From: Paenibacillus chitinolyticus NBRC 15660
GTDB taxonomy: Bacteria > Bacillota > Bacilli > Paenibacillales > NBRC-103111
Length of the DNA stretch: 64,000 nucleotides
Direction: 5' to 3'
NCBI RefSeq assembly: GCF_000739915.1
Contig: NZ_BBJT01000004.1
Location: 62,001-126,000, forward strand
The notes below the pieces were generated by a model, which did not search any database, was not told where the DNA came from, and saw nothing but the letters and a program-made list of their open reading frames with translations. The stretch's first letter is position 1, and each line of letters opens with the position of its first letter. The translations under genes were made by a program, and so were the position numbers. This document shows positions 54,006-63,525 of this stretch, in pieces.

Positions 54006-55349
54006 TTAGTATTTGGATATAAGAATTTTTGCAGAAACAAAACCCTCGCCGAGATAACCGTAGGCTCCAAAGTCTGTGAAGGTCGCATTTATAGCGCCAA
54101 ATTGTTTAAGTGAGCCGTTGGACTGAACACCGATTACGCCTGCTATAAATGTGTTACTCTTATTCCATGTTGAGTCGGGATAGTTAAAATTAAAGTCTGT
54201 TCCGTTAACAGTTGCATTTGCTACTAGAGTAGCGGAGACGGTTCTTTCCTTTAATTTCATATTTCCTTCCATATCCATGGACATGATATCTTTCCAGTTT
54301 TCTGCTTGATGTCCTACGTTCTTAGGCTTCATTCGTAAAACAAATTTAACTTCCTCCATAGAAGCCTGGTTAGAGTATGGGTTATGGTATCCTTGATCAT
54401 AAAAATCAATTGGGCTAACTAGCCCCCAGAAGAAGCTATTTCTGTTGTTTTGATCGCTTCCGTGCATTCCATGAAAGGCGTTCCACAGGTTGCCGTTATA
54501 TGCGTAGCCATATTGCTCATATTCTTTTGAAGAATCTACACTTCCACCGTTAAACTTGTTTAAAGATACACGCTTGAAGGGACTCGTACCATTCCCGTCT
54601 ATTTCAAATCCAGCACCACCAATTGTCATGCCGCCATAGGAATCACACATAAAGACATTATTCCAGCCTAACATGATTCCAAATTCACGCCACGATCCGT
54701 CTGATTGTACTGCACCTATATCTTCATTCGTCATATCTCTAGCCGGATCATTGACCCCATATGCTGATTTACCGTTTGCTTTCCACAGGTTTACGCCTTG
54801 ATTTGAATAGTCGCCAAAGTTTTCTTCACCTGGATATGTACCCATGCCTTGAAATTGCCAGCCAAAAGAATAGTTATTTACATTTTTTCTTTTAAAACGC
54901 TTCGTTTTGTAATCGTAGTAGGCATTAACAAGAATCCACAATTCAGAATACTGAACCCCGCCGCGCGTCCCTTGAATGACAGTAAAATTGTAAGGCGCTG
55001 TTAATCCCGATTCTTCCTTATGGTTAAGGGATAGATTTCCTAGTACTTGGTTTGCCACACTATTGCCGGTATAATTCTCATCTGCAAACCGTTTATAAGG
55101 AACAAATTTATTTTTCGAGTCTCCATTTACATAAACGACGTAAACAAGATCTCCTTTGATAAAATTCACATCTGGATTACACGGAACGTCTTGGGAAGTC
55201 GCCGAGCCATTTATTGAAATACTTAGGAGAGTCTTATTTTTCACCTTCATTACCGTGCCTAAATGCCAATGCCCAATTGCTAAATTGTTCTCTTTTAATT
55301 CGATATTTACAATTTGTCTAACCGCTTTTATAAAATCTTCATTCGTCAA
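54006..55349 (-). CDS. Phage tail/baseplate structural protein
   Basis: 447 residues. The first about 95 residues (IKAVRQIVNIELKENNLAIG, TVMKVKNKTLLSISINGSA, KGDLVYVVYVNGDS) look like an OB-fold domain as in hub and baseplate spike proteins. The rest is beta-rich with many Gly, Asn and aromatic residues (EQYGYAYNGNLWNAFHGMHG), as in receptor-binding or spike domains. The start is TTG at 55349 with AGGAGGTG upstream. No specific function. Confidence 0.72.
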   Translation of the reverse strand: MTNEDFIKAVRQIVNIELKENNLAIGHWHLGTVMKVKNKTLLSISINGSATSQDVPCNPDVNFIKGDLVYVVYVNGDSKNKFVPYKRFADENYTGNSVANQVLGNLSLNHKEESGLTAPYNFTVIQGTRGGVQYSELWILVNAYYDYKTKRFKRKNVNNYSFGWQFQGMGTYPGEENFGDYSNQGVNLWKANGKSAYGVNDPARDMTNEDIGAVQSDGSWREFGIMLGWNNVFMCDSYGGMTIGGAGFEIDGNGTSPFKRVSLNKFNGGSVDSSKEYEQYGYAYNGNLWNAFHGMHGSDQNNRNSFFWGLVSPIDFYDQGYHNPYSNQASMEEVKFVLRMKPKNVGHQAENWKDIMSMDMEGNMKLKERTVSATLVANATVNGTDFNFNYPDSTWNKSNTFIAGVIGVQSNGSLKQFGAINATFTDFGAYGYLGEGFVSAKILISKY

Positions 55350-55361
55350 CCGATCACCTCC

Positions 55362-56540
55362 TTAGATAAAATTCCAATCGGCTATAACGCGACGATACTT
55401 CATGCATTCGCAGTTCATTAATTGTGGAGTTAATGGGAGTGAAAAACTCTGCAAAAGATATTTGCCTGTTACCGAATTTTCTACGTCTTCAATCTCAATG
55501 ACATCGTTTGCGTCATGCAAATGGTTTGGACTTAAGGACAAAGAAACGCGCTCTGCATAACCTAGCCGATTCATAAGCTCGTATTTAGCTCTCCATTTAC
55601 ATTCTTCATTTGTTGCAAGCAAACTGTCAGGATTGCCGCTGTTATGCTCATAGGTAATTTCGCCAATCTTCTCAATAGAATAGGGATGGCCTTTCCATAA
55701 TGGATTAGTTTCCGTAATAATAAGCTCAAATCTACTCTCAGCAATTTGGCTCGATCCGCCTAAAACCATAATTCGATTAGCTAATTGATTTTCATCAAAC
55801 TTACGAACGTTTCCAGCATAGAAGCGTTCATTCGGATCGCCATGCACATACATCCATACTGAGGGAGATTGTTCAAATTGATTCAAATCGATCTTACGCA
55901 ACCGAAGATACCCATTTACATCATAAAAAAGCTCACACTTAGCAAGTAGAGCCAGATCAGACATTGCTTTATAAATATTGTCGCTTGGTTGAAAAGTAAA
56001 CGTGTATGGAATCGTTTCTGTAATAGGGTCAAAGTTAAATTGCGTTTCACCATATTTTTGAGCTAATACTCTTATGATGGCTCCGATGTTTCCGCCAGCA
56101 TCTATTGTTGTTTCAGTTCTAAATTTCCCACGTTTGTCTGTACACAAGAACATCTTGTCCATACCGCTAAGACTGGTTATTTTGCCTTCAACCGTATGGC
56201 TATCTTCAGGCTCAGTTAGAATGAATACCCCTTGTGGAATATATTCAATTTCACCTGTTCTTAGCTTTAAACCCGTGAATACCTTAACACGCTTATCTAT
56301 CCAAATAAGATTGTCTTCGCCAAAATTAAATTCGTTCTTACGGTTCATGAGCTTAAATGAAAAGCTGCGTCTCACTGGGCGAGAAGCATCCACAGAAATG
56401 GAGCCTGAATCCTGTGCTGTGATTTGCTTTGTAAATTCACTAATGTAATTCATTTGCGCATCATAAAACTCAAATTTTAAATACATTTGTTTAATTGGAC
56501 TTTTTAAAGCAGCCAAATAATCAGATGAGCAATATTGCAT
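55362..56540 (-). CDS. Phage tail hub protein (Tal/DUF5048-like)
   Basis: 392 residues. The sequence MQYCSSDYLAALKSPIKQMYLKFEF and the pattern PVRRSFSFKLMNRKNEF, then GVFILTEPEDSH, is that of siphovirus tail-associated hub proteins; the middle has YLRLRKIDLNQF. It likely forms the tail tip with Dit. It lacks a visible peptidoglycan hydrolase domain. Immediately downstream of Dit-like gene. Confidence 0.8.
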   Translation of the reverse strand: MQYCSSDYLAALKSPIKQMYLKFEFYDAQMNYISEFTKQITAQDSGSISVDASRPVRRSFSFKLMNRKNEFNFGEDNLIWIDKRVKVFTGLKLRTGEIEYIPQGVFILTEPEDSHTVEGKITSLSGMDKMFLCTDKRGKFRTETTIDAGGNIGAIIRVLAQKYGETQFNFDPITETIPYTFTFQPSDNIYKAMSDLALLAKCELFYDVNGYLRLRKIDLNQFEQSPSVWMYVHGDPNERFYAGNVRKFDENQLANRIMVLGGSSQIAESRFELIITETNPLWKGHPYSIEKIGEITYEHNSGNPDSLLATNEECKWRAKYELMNRLGYAERVSLSLSPNHLHDANDVIEIEDVENSVTGKYLLQSFSLPLTPQLMNCECMKYRRVIADWNFI

Positions 56541-56551
56541 GTTTCACCTTC

Positions 56552-57406
56552 TTACTCATTCATAAACTCGTTGTAATCTTGAATTTCAAGAAAATCTATG
56601 GTTAAAACACCGTAATCATAATCTCTCCATGTATTTAGAGGTGTGCTAAAACTTGGGTTACTGCAGTCACAGACAAAGATTCTACCCGTATCGGATTTAA
56701 CAATAAAAGGTCTATGATCACGAATAAACGTATTCACGATCTTCTCATAGTTCTGTCCAGAACGTTCGAACTCGCTTGGAATAATTGCAGTGCTTAGAGA
56801 AAAAGTGTGATAATCCTTATCGAAATAATATACAGAAGGATAACGAGAGAGGGTTTCAATTACCGTTCTACCTTGATTTAAAGCTGTTTCGACACTACCG
56901 ATTTCACCTATTGCTGAATCAAATCCAAGTGTATTATCTGTTTCTTTATCCACCAACCACCAGCCAACAAAATCAGATTTCACATGAACTTCAACCGGCT
57001 TGCCTTCCAGGTCATTTTGGGCAATAGGAACGATTGTATAAATTAACTCATCATTTGGTTGCGTGTAATCTTCGTAGTTGATGCTGAGATTATTTACAAA
57101 AGGAATGTGGTCAAGCGTAACAGAATCGATTTCATTGACTCTTCGGCGCTTAATTGCAAAGGATACAATCTCTAATCCACTATTGGAAATATTGCCACCT
57201 TCTAGATCACCGACGAATTTAAATATCGCTCTATGGTCAATTTCCCATTTGGTTTTGTTCTTGTCCGTCGGCATATCTGTACGATCTCGGATCTCTAATT
57301 CATCGTAGATACCACCCTTTAACTCACCATAGAAGATGTCTTTTATTGCGTTTCCTGGACTATGGAAAAACTGTGTTCCATAAAAATCGTATCCGATAAT
57401 TGTCAT
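56552..57406 (-). CDS. Distal tail protein (Dit-like)
   Basis: 284 residues. N-terminal strands LEIVSFAIKRRRVNEIDSVT and the DIFYGELKGGIYDELEIRD stretch with the C-terminal galectin-like part (LNTWRDYDYGVLTIDFLEIQD) fit distal tail proteins, the hub between tail tube and tip. It comes after the tape measure gene, as expected in siphoviruses. GGAGG upstream of the ATG. Confidence 0.78.
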   Translation of the reverse strand: MTIIGYDFYGTQFFHSPGNAIKDIFYGELKGGIYDELEIRDRTDMPTDKNKTKWEIDHRAIFKFVGDLEGGNISNSGLEIVSFAIKRRRVNEIDSVTLDHIPFVNNLSINYEDYTQPNDELIYTIVPIAQNDLEGKPVEVHVKSDFVGWWLVDKETDNTLGFDSAIGEIGSVETALNQGRTVIETLSRYPSVYYFDKDYHTFSLSTAIIPSEFERSGQNYEKIVNTFIRDHRPFIVKSDTGRIFVCDCSNPSFSTPLNTWRDYDYGVLTIDFLEIQDYNEFMNE

Positions 57407-57418
57407 AATTCACCTCCA

Positions 57419-57448
57419 TAAAAAAAGAAAGAGAGGCCTAAACCTCTC
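57419..57448 (-). terminator. Terminator between tape measure and Dit-like genes
   Basis: On the minus strand GAGAGG / CCTCTC stem with a 6-base loop, followed by a T-rich run. Lies inside the late operon just after the tape measure gene. Confidence 0.65.
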
Positions 57449-57452
57449 CATA

Positions 57453-60400
57453 TTAAGTCCTATTTGATTTAATTAAATTATTCAATCCGCTAAACAACTC
57501 GGTAGGGTTATTCGCTTGAATTGTAAAATTAGATAAGTTATACGTAGGTCCTGCTATTGCTTGATTGTTTCTAATTGGAGTATCAGGAATAGTGTTGCGT
57601 ACATTTCCTAAGATGCTTCCAACAAAATTAATTGGTTGCATGATGATGCTTTTTAGTTTGGCTATGTGGTCCTGCGTAAATACTTCTTCTCCAAGCTTTA
57701 GAATAGCGGGAACTTCATTACTGGCTAGTGGAGCAGAACCAACTACGCCACCCGTATGATACTTAGGAACGATTGCAGAAGAAGGAGCTGCGCCTCCAGA
57801 CATAGAAGCCATAGCCGCCATTATAGCCTGCATCTGCCGAAGTCTGTCTTGAGCTGCTGACACCATCGAGTCAAGTCTTGAGATCGCACCGTTTTTATAT
57901 TCATCTAGAACTTTGTGAAACTCAATTGAGCCATTTTTAGTATTCTCGACCATTTCTTTGAGGTGCTTTTTAAGGTCTTCTGCCTCTTTGTCATAAATGG
58001 TTTTAAGAGCATCGATCTTCGTTTGAGTATCCTGGGTAAGAAATTGATTTAACTGAGACAGATAACCGGCGTACATATTCATACTGTCTAATTCAGATTG
58101 ATGAACTTGTCTTAGCGTATCTAGGCGCGCCTGTTCATTTGCAATTTCAGTATCATAATGAGACTTCAACTGACCAATTTTGTTCTGTACATCCTGTAAA
58201 CCAATCCGATACAAATCCTCAAGACTTTTAACGTACAGCTTTTGGGATTCGAGTTCGTTTTGATGAATACCTTTAGTCTTATCCAGTTGTTCCTGCAGTT
58301 TTTGAATAGTCTCATTCTTGGTTTTCTCAAGCTGATCAATGCTGTCTTGGAGAGCCTTCTTAACGTCTTCGCGTTCGTACTGCTTTAAAAGCTCGTCGCG
58401 CTGCTTCTCTAATTCAGCAACCTTACCCTTGTCGTAAGTAAGAATTTCCTTGCCATCTGCACCGATATAAGAAAACCGCTTATCATTCTTAACTTTATCA
58501 AGCTCGTCATTAATATCTTTGAGTTTCTTTAAGCGATCCTCTTTATCAATTTGCTCATCAAGATTCTTTAATGCTTCTTTCTGCTTATTGATTTCATCGT
58601 CATAAGATTTCTCTTTTGTTTTAATTAGTTGAGCGAGAGCTTCTTCTTCATTCTTGTACTGTAACTCTCTGGCTCGGATGGAATCGTTAAGCAAATCAAT
58701 TTGAGTCTTCAACCCATTAATGTATTTAGTCTGCTCTGTAATTGAGGACGAGGAAAAGTTAGCGTTGTTTTGATAATTCTTAATCGCTTCAGCTATCTCG
58801 GTAACTTTCTTTTTATAATCCGCTAAATCAGTGCGCGTACCTAATGTGGATTCAACGAAATTACCTTTAACATACTTACCATCTAATGCATCTAAAGCAG
58901 ACAAGATAGAATTAATCGAAGTGTTGAAATCGGTCGAATTAAACGTATCTTTGACCTCAAGGGCTTTATTCAAACCTTCAATAATCTTATCGTTTCTCTG
59001 CTGATGAAGTTTAATTTGATTTTCTAACGACGCCTCTTGCATCCGATATGCGGTTTCAGTCTGCTTAATAAGCGCGTTCGTTTCATTCATAATCTTTTTG
59101 ATATTGTTGGCAAACTGAATCTGTCCATCAATCATATTTTTGAGCTGATCTGCGTTTTGATACGGCATTTCCATGATACTTTTCATGTTGGCCGCGAGTC
59201 CAGTAATGTTACCTTTATAAGCATTAAGCCGCGTTCTAGCTTCGTCAGAAGTATCTATAGGCGAGTATCCATTCGGGTATTTCTTATCAATCATATCGAT
59301 ACTTGCCATGATTGCATCTACTGAATCTGCAAGTTCACCCGGATTAAACGACTCCTTTGTCTCCATCTTTTTACGAAGCTTCTCAATTGTTTCATCTGCA
59401 GCTTGAGATGCTTTCTCCATTACCTTGTTGAAGTCTTCCTCATACTTAGACAAGAGTTCTTGTCTGACACGATATACTTCTTTATCCGCATTTAACCGTT
59501 CTTCTGTCCCTTGCTCATACCTAGCCTGGACACGTTCCCAAGCAGCCAATTCATCTTCCAAAGATAGCCGCTTATAATACTTCTCTTGATCAATCCAATT
59601 CTTAGAAATATCGAATTGTTCTTTATTGTACTTGGCTATGCTTTCGGTAATCTTCTTCTGAGTCGATTCAACTGCAACTTGATAATCCCACCAATTATTG
59701 CTGAGTTGGCTAAGATTGTTTTCTTTCTGTTCAAGTTGCTTGAGTAAGTCATTTTCTTGTTTTTGATTGAGTTTACCAACGGCAATTTTGTTCTTAACAT
59801 CCGATATCTCCGAGCGAAGTCGTTCAGCTTCGTTATGGGCAAGAGCTTGCATCTTCTTCCGAATATCAACTTGCTTCGTTAACTCGTCGCGATAATCCTT
59901 AGACGTGTCAGGATAACGATTGATAATAGCTTCCGATTCCCTGAGTTCATCATCTAGACTTCGCAATGCACGTTCATATTCGTTGATTTTATACTTTTCG
60001 GTTTCATCATAAGCTGACGGTTCAGACTTTGTTTTAGCATTTTTCTCTTTTGGCGTTTTAGTCTTAGATGAAGATACACCCAAATTAGGGTTATCTAATG
60101 TTTTCTGCAAAACAGCAATTTGAGCATCAAAGCCAGTCATTTCACTGATAAAGCCTCTTAATGCATCTCTTGTTGCGTTGGCCTCTGCTAATTGAGCTTT
60201 CTTTTGCTGTTCAAATTTCTCTCTATATTGATTAGGAATTGTTGCAACTTTAAATCCTAATTCCTCTTCAATGCCTGGTTTAGAATTCTCAATAATTTTT
60301 CTGTTTACATCTTCAAGCTTACCTTTAGCTTCAGCTACACTTCTAATTGCTCCGATTTCTTTTCCATAAGCTTGCATCCGTGCAATAGTATTAGATATAG

Positions 60401-63035
60401 CGGCGGCCGTAGAAGCTTTCTCATTTTCCAGGTCCGCTTTCGCTTTATCAATTTTAGCCTGTCTAACTTTATCTAATGCTGACTTCTCAATAGTAAAACC
60501 TTCTGCGCTAATCTGTACGTAACTAGCCAATTCGGGATATTGCAATATTAAATCTTGAGTGGCTTCACTGGACAAAGCCTGACCTTTTGTTACATCATGG
60601 ATAGCGTTATTTAAAGTTTTCAATTCATTAGTTGTAGTATTAAATTGCTTAATGAAATTTTGATTCTTAGCTATGCCGGTTGCAACTTGATCATTGTTAT
60701 CTTGTAGAGCATCTGTGTTATTTTCAATCTCACCAGTCTGTTCATTGAAAGCTCCGCTTAATTGATCGGTACTACCTTTAGCTTTATCTTGAGTCTGCGT
60801 AAGTTTATCTAATGCTCTTTCTCTCTCAACAAATTGAGTCTTCTTCTGCTCAAGACCATTCTTGTCGTTTACTACCTCTGCATATTCTTTTAGGCTTGCA
60901 CCGCTAGTTTCAAGGAGCCTTTTAAAATCACTATACTGCTTTTGTAAATTCTTGAGTTCTCCCTCTTTTACTATGGCCTTCGAAACATCGCCAGATTCAT
61001 AAAGAGTTTTAATTTCACTCTTCATTTTCTTTACCGTGTTCGTGAAATTAATTGCAGCCTGTTCAGCGGTTCGAGCATCAAATAGCTTTTGGTAAACTTG
61101 TAAGTCACTAAACTCTTTAGAAACATTCGTACCAAACTTTTTTATCTTATCTTCTGCTTTCGCAATTTCGGTATTCACATTGTTGAGTTCGATACCATTA
61201 GCCAATTTAGCCTGTTCGACCTGCTCTTTTGTCATCTGTCTTAAAGATTCGATGTACTCATTAGCTTTTTCTTTGTTGAGTGAAAGAGAGTCGCCATATT
61301 TTCCTGTATGTTCAATTAATTGAGGGGCAATGCTGTTAATTTGGTTCAGTACAGACTGTAATTCCTTTTGTTTCTCACTGTTACCTGTAGCTAGTGGTTC
61401 AAGCTTGTTATATTGGTCAACTAGACTTTGAATGTTATCGGCATTCATTCGAGTTTGATTGGCGTTTTCGGCAAGGGCTTGAGAGTTAGCCTCTACAGAT
61501 TTTGTGCCACCCATGAATGCAGATATCAACATTTCCACACCAATTAGCGCGATACCTACCCATCCAAAAGCTGATTTTAGACCGATTCCAGCAGCTTTTA
61601 ATGCATTAAACGCCTTAACTAATCCATATACGCCTGCAGCAGCTAAAGGTAAATAGATATTCAATCCATGAGTAGCCTCTGTAAGCGATGTGAAGCCTTT
61701 AACCATGCCAGTTATTGAACTTACAATTGCACTAAACGCACTCTTTACTCCGCTATTCCCAATTGTTATAGCAAGGTTTTGCCAAGCTGCACTATTTAGA
61801 TTCAACTTTGCCTGAAGTGAATCCATGTATTTTTCATTTTCACGGAATGCAGATCCCTGAGAAGTGAGAGAAGTTTGAGTCGCTTTAATAGCAATATCAA
61901 AATTACCCATCAAAGCCAGGAATCGCGTCAATTGATACTTACCCGCAATGCTTAACGCTGTATGCTGTTGTTGAGTCATAGATAGCGACTTCCATTTGCT
62001 ACCCAGCTCATTAATAATTTCAGATGCCTTACGATTCTGTCCATTTACATCCGTAATCGCTACTCCAACTTCGGCAAGAGCAGTAGCAGCCTTTTTGCTG
62101 TATAGACTGGAGAAGATAGACTTTTGAGCATTACCAATAATATTACCGCTTTCTCTTGTTACCTCGCCAATCGCCGCTGTATAGCCAATTAACTGATCTA
62201 GGCTAACTCCGTAAGTAGCAGCCGTAGCACCAGCCTTTTCCATACTTTGTGACAATGTCTTAGTGGTAATTGAATAGTCGTTATCTACTTGATTCAGCTT
62301 ATCGACAATTTGGATGGTATCTTTTGCTTCAATCTTATATGCCTTCATTGCCGCGATTAGATTGGACATAGCTTCTTTTGGACTTAAATCAGATACATTA
62401 GATGCAAGTGTTGCTGTCCTGGTTATATCCAAAGCTTCTTGAGCAGCATACCCTGCTTGTGCCGCGTCAATTAAAGCCTCATTAATCTTGGTTATCTTTT
62501 GCCCCAACTCATTTGCCATAGCAATTGAGCCGTTCAGCATTTCTTCAAAGTTTGTATCAGCATCCATGACACGCTTAAGGTGAGTCATCTGGGTATCAAC
62601 TTCAACAATAACCTGGAGCATTTCTTCCATGGCTCTCTTGCTACCATAAATAGCAGTGGTGGCTACTCCCCAGGTAAGTGTACCTGCAATTGCAGAAGCC
62701 ATGGCTTCGCCTATACCTGTTACATGTGTTCTACTTGCTTGTGCTGTATTTCCTAATGTTCTCAGTTGATTGTCAGTATCACTTAAAGATCTTCTAAAGT
62801 TGTTTACTGCATTCGTATTTTGAAAAGTTTTATTTAATTCCTCTAACTGCTTCTTTAACTTCTCTATAGCCCCAGTAAAGATTTGGATATTTTTGGTAAA
62901 ATTCTGGTCAACATCAATTCTTAGTTGCAGTTTGTCTATCTTCTTATCTAAGGCAGCTACTGCTTTATTGATCTCAGTTGTTGTTTTCCCAACGTTTAAA
63001 CCGGCAGTAATTAATATCCTCAAATCATCAGCCAT
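57453..63035 (-). CDS. Phage tail tape measure protein
   Basis: 1860 residues, by far the largest gene here. The N-terminal 400 residues contain the tape-measure core (about 130-500: EEMLNGSIAMANELGQKITK, NVSDLSPKEAMSNLIAAM, MTQQQHTALSIAGKYQLTRF), followed by hydrophobic segments (TSLTEATHGLNIYLPLAAAG, KSAFGWVGIALIGVEMLISA), then about 1200 residues of long coiled-coil helix with many Lys/Glu. It ends with KYHTGGVVGSAPLASNEVPA. It sets the tail length and helps DNA entry. AAAGGAG upstream of the ATG. Confidence 0.95.
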   Translation of the reverse strand: MADDLRILITAGLNVGKTTTEINKAVAALDKKIDKLQLRIDVDQNFTKNIQIFTGAIEKLKKQLEELNKTFQNTNAVNNFRRSLSDTDNQLRTLGNTAQASRTHVTGIGEAMASAIAGTLTWGVATTAIYGSKRAMEEMLQVIVEVDTQMTHLKRVMDADTNFEEMLNGSIAMANELGQKITKINEALIDAAQAGYAAQEALDITRTATLASNVSDLSPKEAMSNLIAAMKAYKIEAKDTIQIVDKLNQVDNDYSITTKTLSQSMEKAGATAATYGVSLDQLIGYTAAIGEVTRESGNIIGNAQKSIFSSLYSKKAATALAEVGVAITDVNGQNRKASEIINELGSKWKSLSMTQQQHTALSIAGKYQLTRFLALMGNFDIAIKATQTSLTSQGSAFRENEKYMDSLQAKLNLNSAAWQNLAITIGNSGVKSAFSAIVSSITGMVKGFTSLTEATHGLNIYLPLAAAGVYGLVKAFNALKAAGIGLKSAFGWVGIALIGVEMLISAFMGGTKSVEANSQALAENANQTRMNADNIQSLVDQYNKLEPLATGNSEKQKELQSVLNQINSIAPQLIEHTGKYGDSLSLNKEKANEYIESLRQMTKEQVEQAKLANGIELNNVNTEIAKAEDKIKKFGTNVSKEFSDLQVYQKLFDARTAEQAAINFTNTVKKMKSEIKTLYESGDVSKAIVKEGELKNLQKQYSDFKRLLETSGASLKEYAEVVNDKNGLEQKKTQFVERERALDKLTQTQDKAKGSTDQLSGAFNEQTGEIENNTDALQDNNDQVATGIAKNQNFIKQFNTTTNELKTLNNAIHDVTKGQALSSEATQDLILQYPELASYVQISAEGFTIEKSALDKVRQAKIDKAKADLENEKASTAAAISNTIARMQAYGKEIGAIRSVAEAKGKLEDVNRKIIENSKPGIEEELGFKVATIPNQYREKFEQQKKAQLAEANATRDALRGFISEMTGFDAQIAVLQKTLDNPNLGVSSSKTKTPKEKNAKTKSEPSAYDETEKYKINEYERALRSLDDELRESEAIINRYPDTSKDYRDELTKQVDIRKKMQALAHNEAERLRSEISDVKNKIAVGKLNQKQENDLLKQLEQKENNLSQLSNNWWDYQVAVESTQKKITESIAKYNKEQFDISKNWIDQEKYYKRLSLEDELAAWERVQARYEQGTEERLNADKEVYRVRQELLSKYEEDFNKVMEKASQAADETIEKLRKKMETKESFNPGELADSVDAIMASIDMIDKKYPNGYSPIDTSDEARTRLNAYKGNITGLAANMKSIMEMPYQNADQLKNMIDGQIQFANNIKKIMNETNALIKQTETAYRMQEASLENQIKLHQQRNDKIIEGLNKALEVKDTFNSTDFNTSINSILSALDALDGKYVKGNFVESTLGTRTDLADYKKKVTEIAEAIKNYQNNANFSSSSITEQTKYINGLKTQIDLLNDSIRARELQYKNEEEALAQLIKTKEKSYDDEINKQKEALKNLDEQIDKEDRLKKLKDINDELDKVKNDKRFSYIGADGKEILTYDKGKVAELEKQRDELLKQYEREDVKKALQDSIDQLEKTKNETIQKLQEQLDKTKGIHQNELESQKLYVKSLEDLYRIGLQDVQNKIGQLKSHYDTEIANEQARLDTLRQVHQSELDSMNMYAGYLSQLNQFLTQDTQTKIDALKTIYDKEAEDLKKHLKEMVENTKNGSIEFHKVLDEYKNGAISRLDSMVSAAQDRLRQMQAIMAAMASMSGGAAPSSAIVPKYHTGGVVGSAPLASNEVPAILKLGEEVFTQDHIAKLKSIIMQPINFVGSILGNVRNTIPDTPIRNNQAIAGPTYNLSNFTIQANNPTELFSGLNNLIKSNRT

Positions 63036-63056
63036 TGTCTCACTCCTTTAAAGGAA

Positions 63057-63086
63057 ATAAAAAAGAAGCGACACAATGATCGCTTC
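63057..63086 (-). terminator. Terminator upstream of the tape measure gene
   Basis: On the minus strand GAAGCGA / TCGCTTC stem with an 8-base loop followed by TTTTTTA. Lies between the 63094 gene and the tape measure gene. Confidence 0.65.
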
Positions 63087-63093
63087 CTAGTGC

Positions 63094-63525
63094 TTACTGT
63101 TCTGTTCTAATTCCTTGTCTTTCTAACCCAAGCTTCATTGCTTTTATGTGGGATTTCGAAGTTTTAAGTTCTTGCCGAGTGGCGCCAGTAAACGCTCTTG
63201 GTTTATTGGTATAATCAAATGAATAATAGTAACCCTGCCCAGTCTCCACTATCTCCACTACGTTCCTATTCCCATCTGAACGAATATTCTCAATTGAAAC
63301 TGTATCATCATTGATCATCTGTACTCTAATATTGTTTGGGTCAGTTAAACCACCATGATCCTTTTCACGTTCATACACCTTGGGCTCATATACGTCATAT
63401 ACAACTTCATCAATCTTCTTCATCATTGCTTCAACCGTGTTAGTGGCAACCTCATTTTTTAAAGCTAAATTTGCTTTCGTCTGTATGTATCGTTGAAGTT
63501 CTTTAATTGAATTAAAATCAGGCAT
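63094..63525 (-). CDS. Phage protein of unknown function upstream of the tape measure
   Basis: 143 residues. The region KELQRYIQTKANLALKNEVA followed by VEAMMKKIDEVVYDVYEPKV and ENIRSDGNRNVVEIVETGQG has the look of a minor head-tail or neck protein (gp10-like), but I am not certain. It overlaps the upstream gene by eight bases and precedes the tape measure gene by about 60 bases. Confidence 0.65.
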   Translation of the reverse strand: MPDFNSIKELQRYIQTKANLALKNEVATNTVEAMMKKIDEVVYDVYEPKVYEREKDHGGLTDPNNIRVQMINDDTVSIENIRSDGNRNVVEIVETGQGYYYSFDYTNKPRAFTGATRQELKTSKSHIKAMKLGLERQGIRTEQ

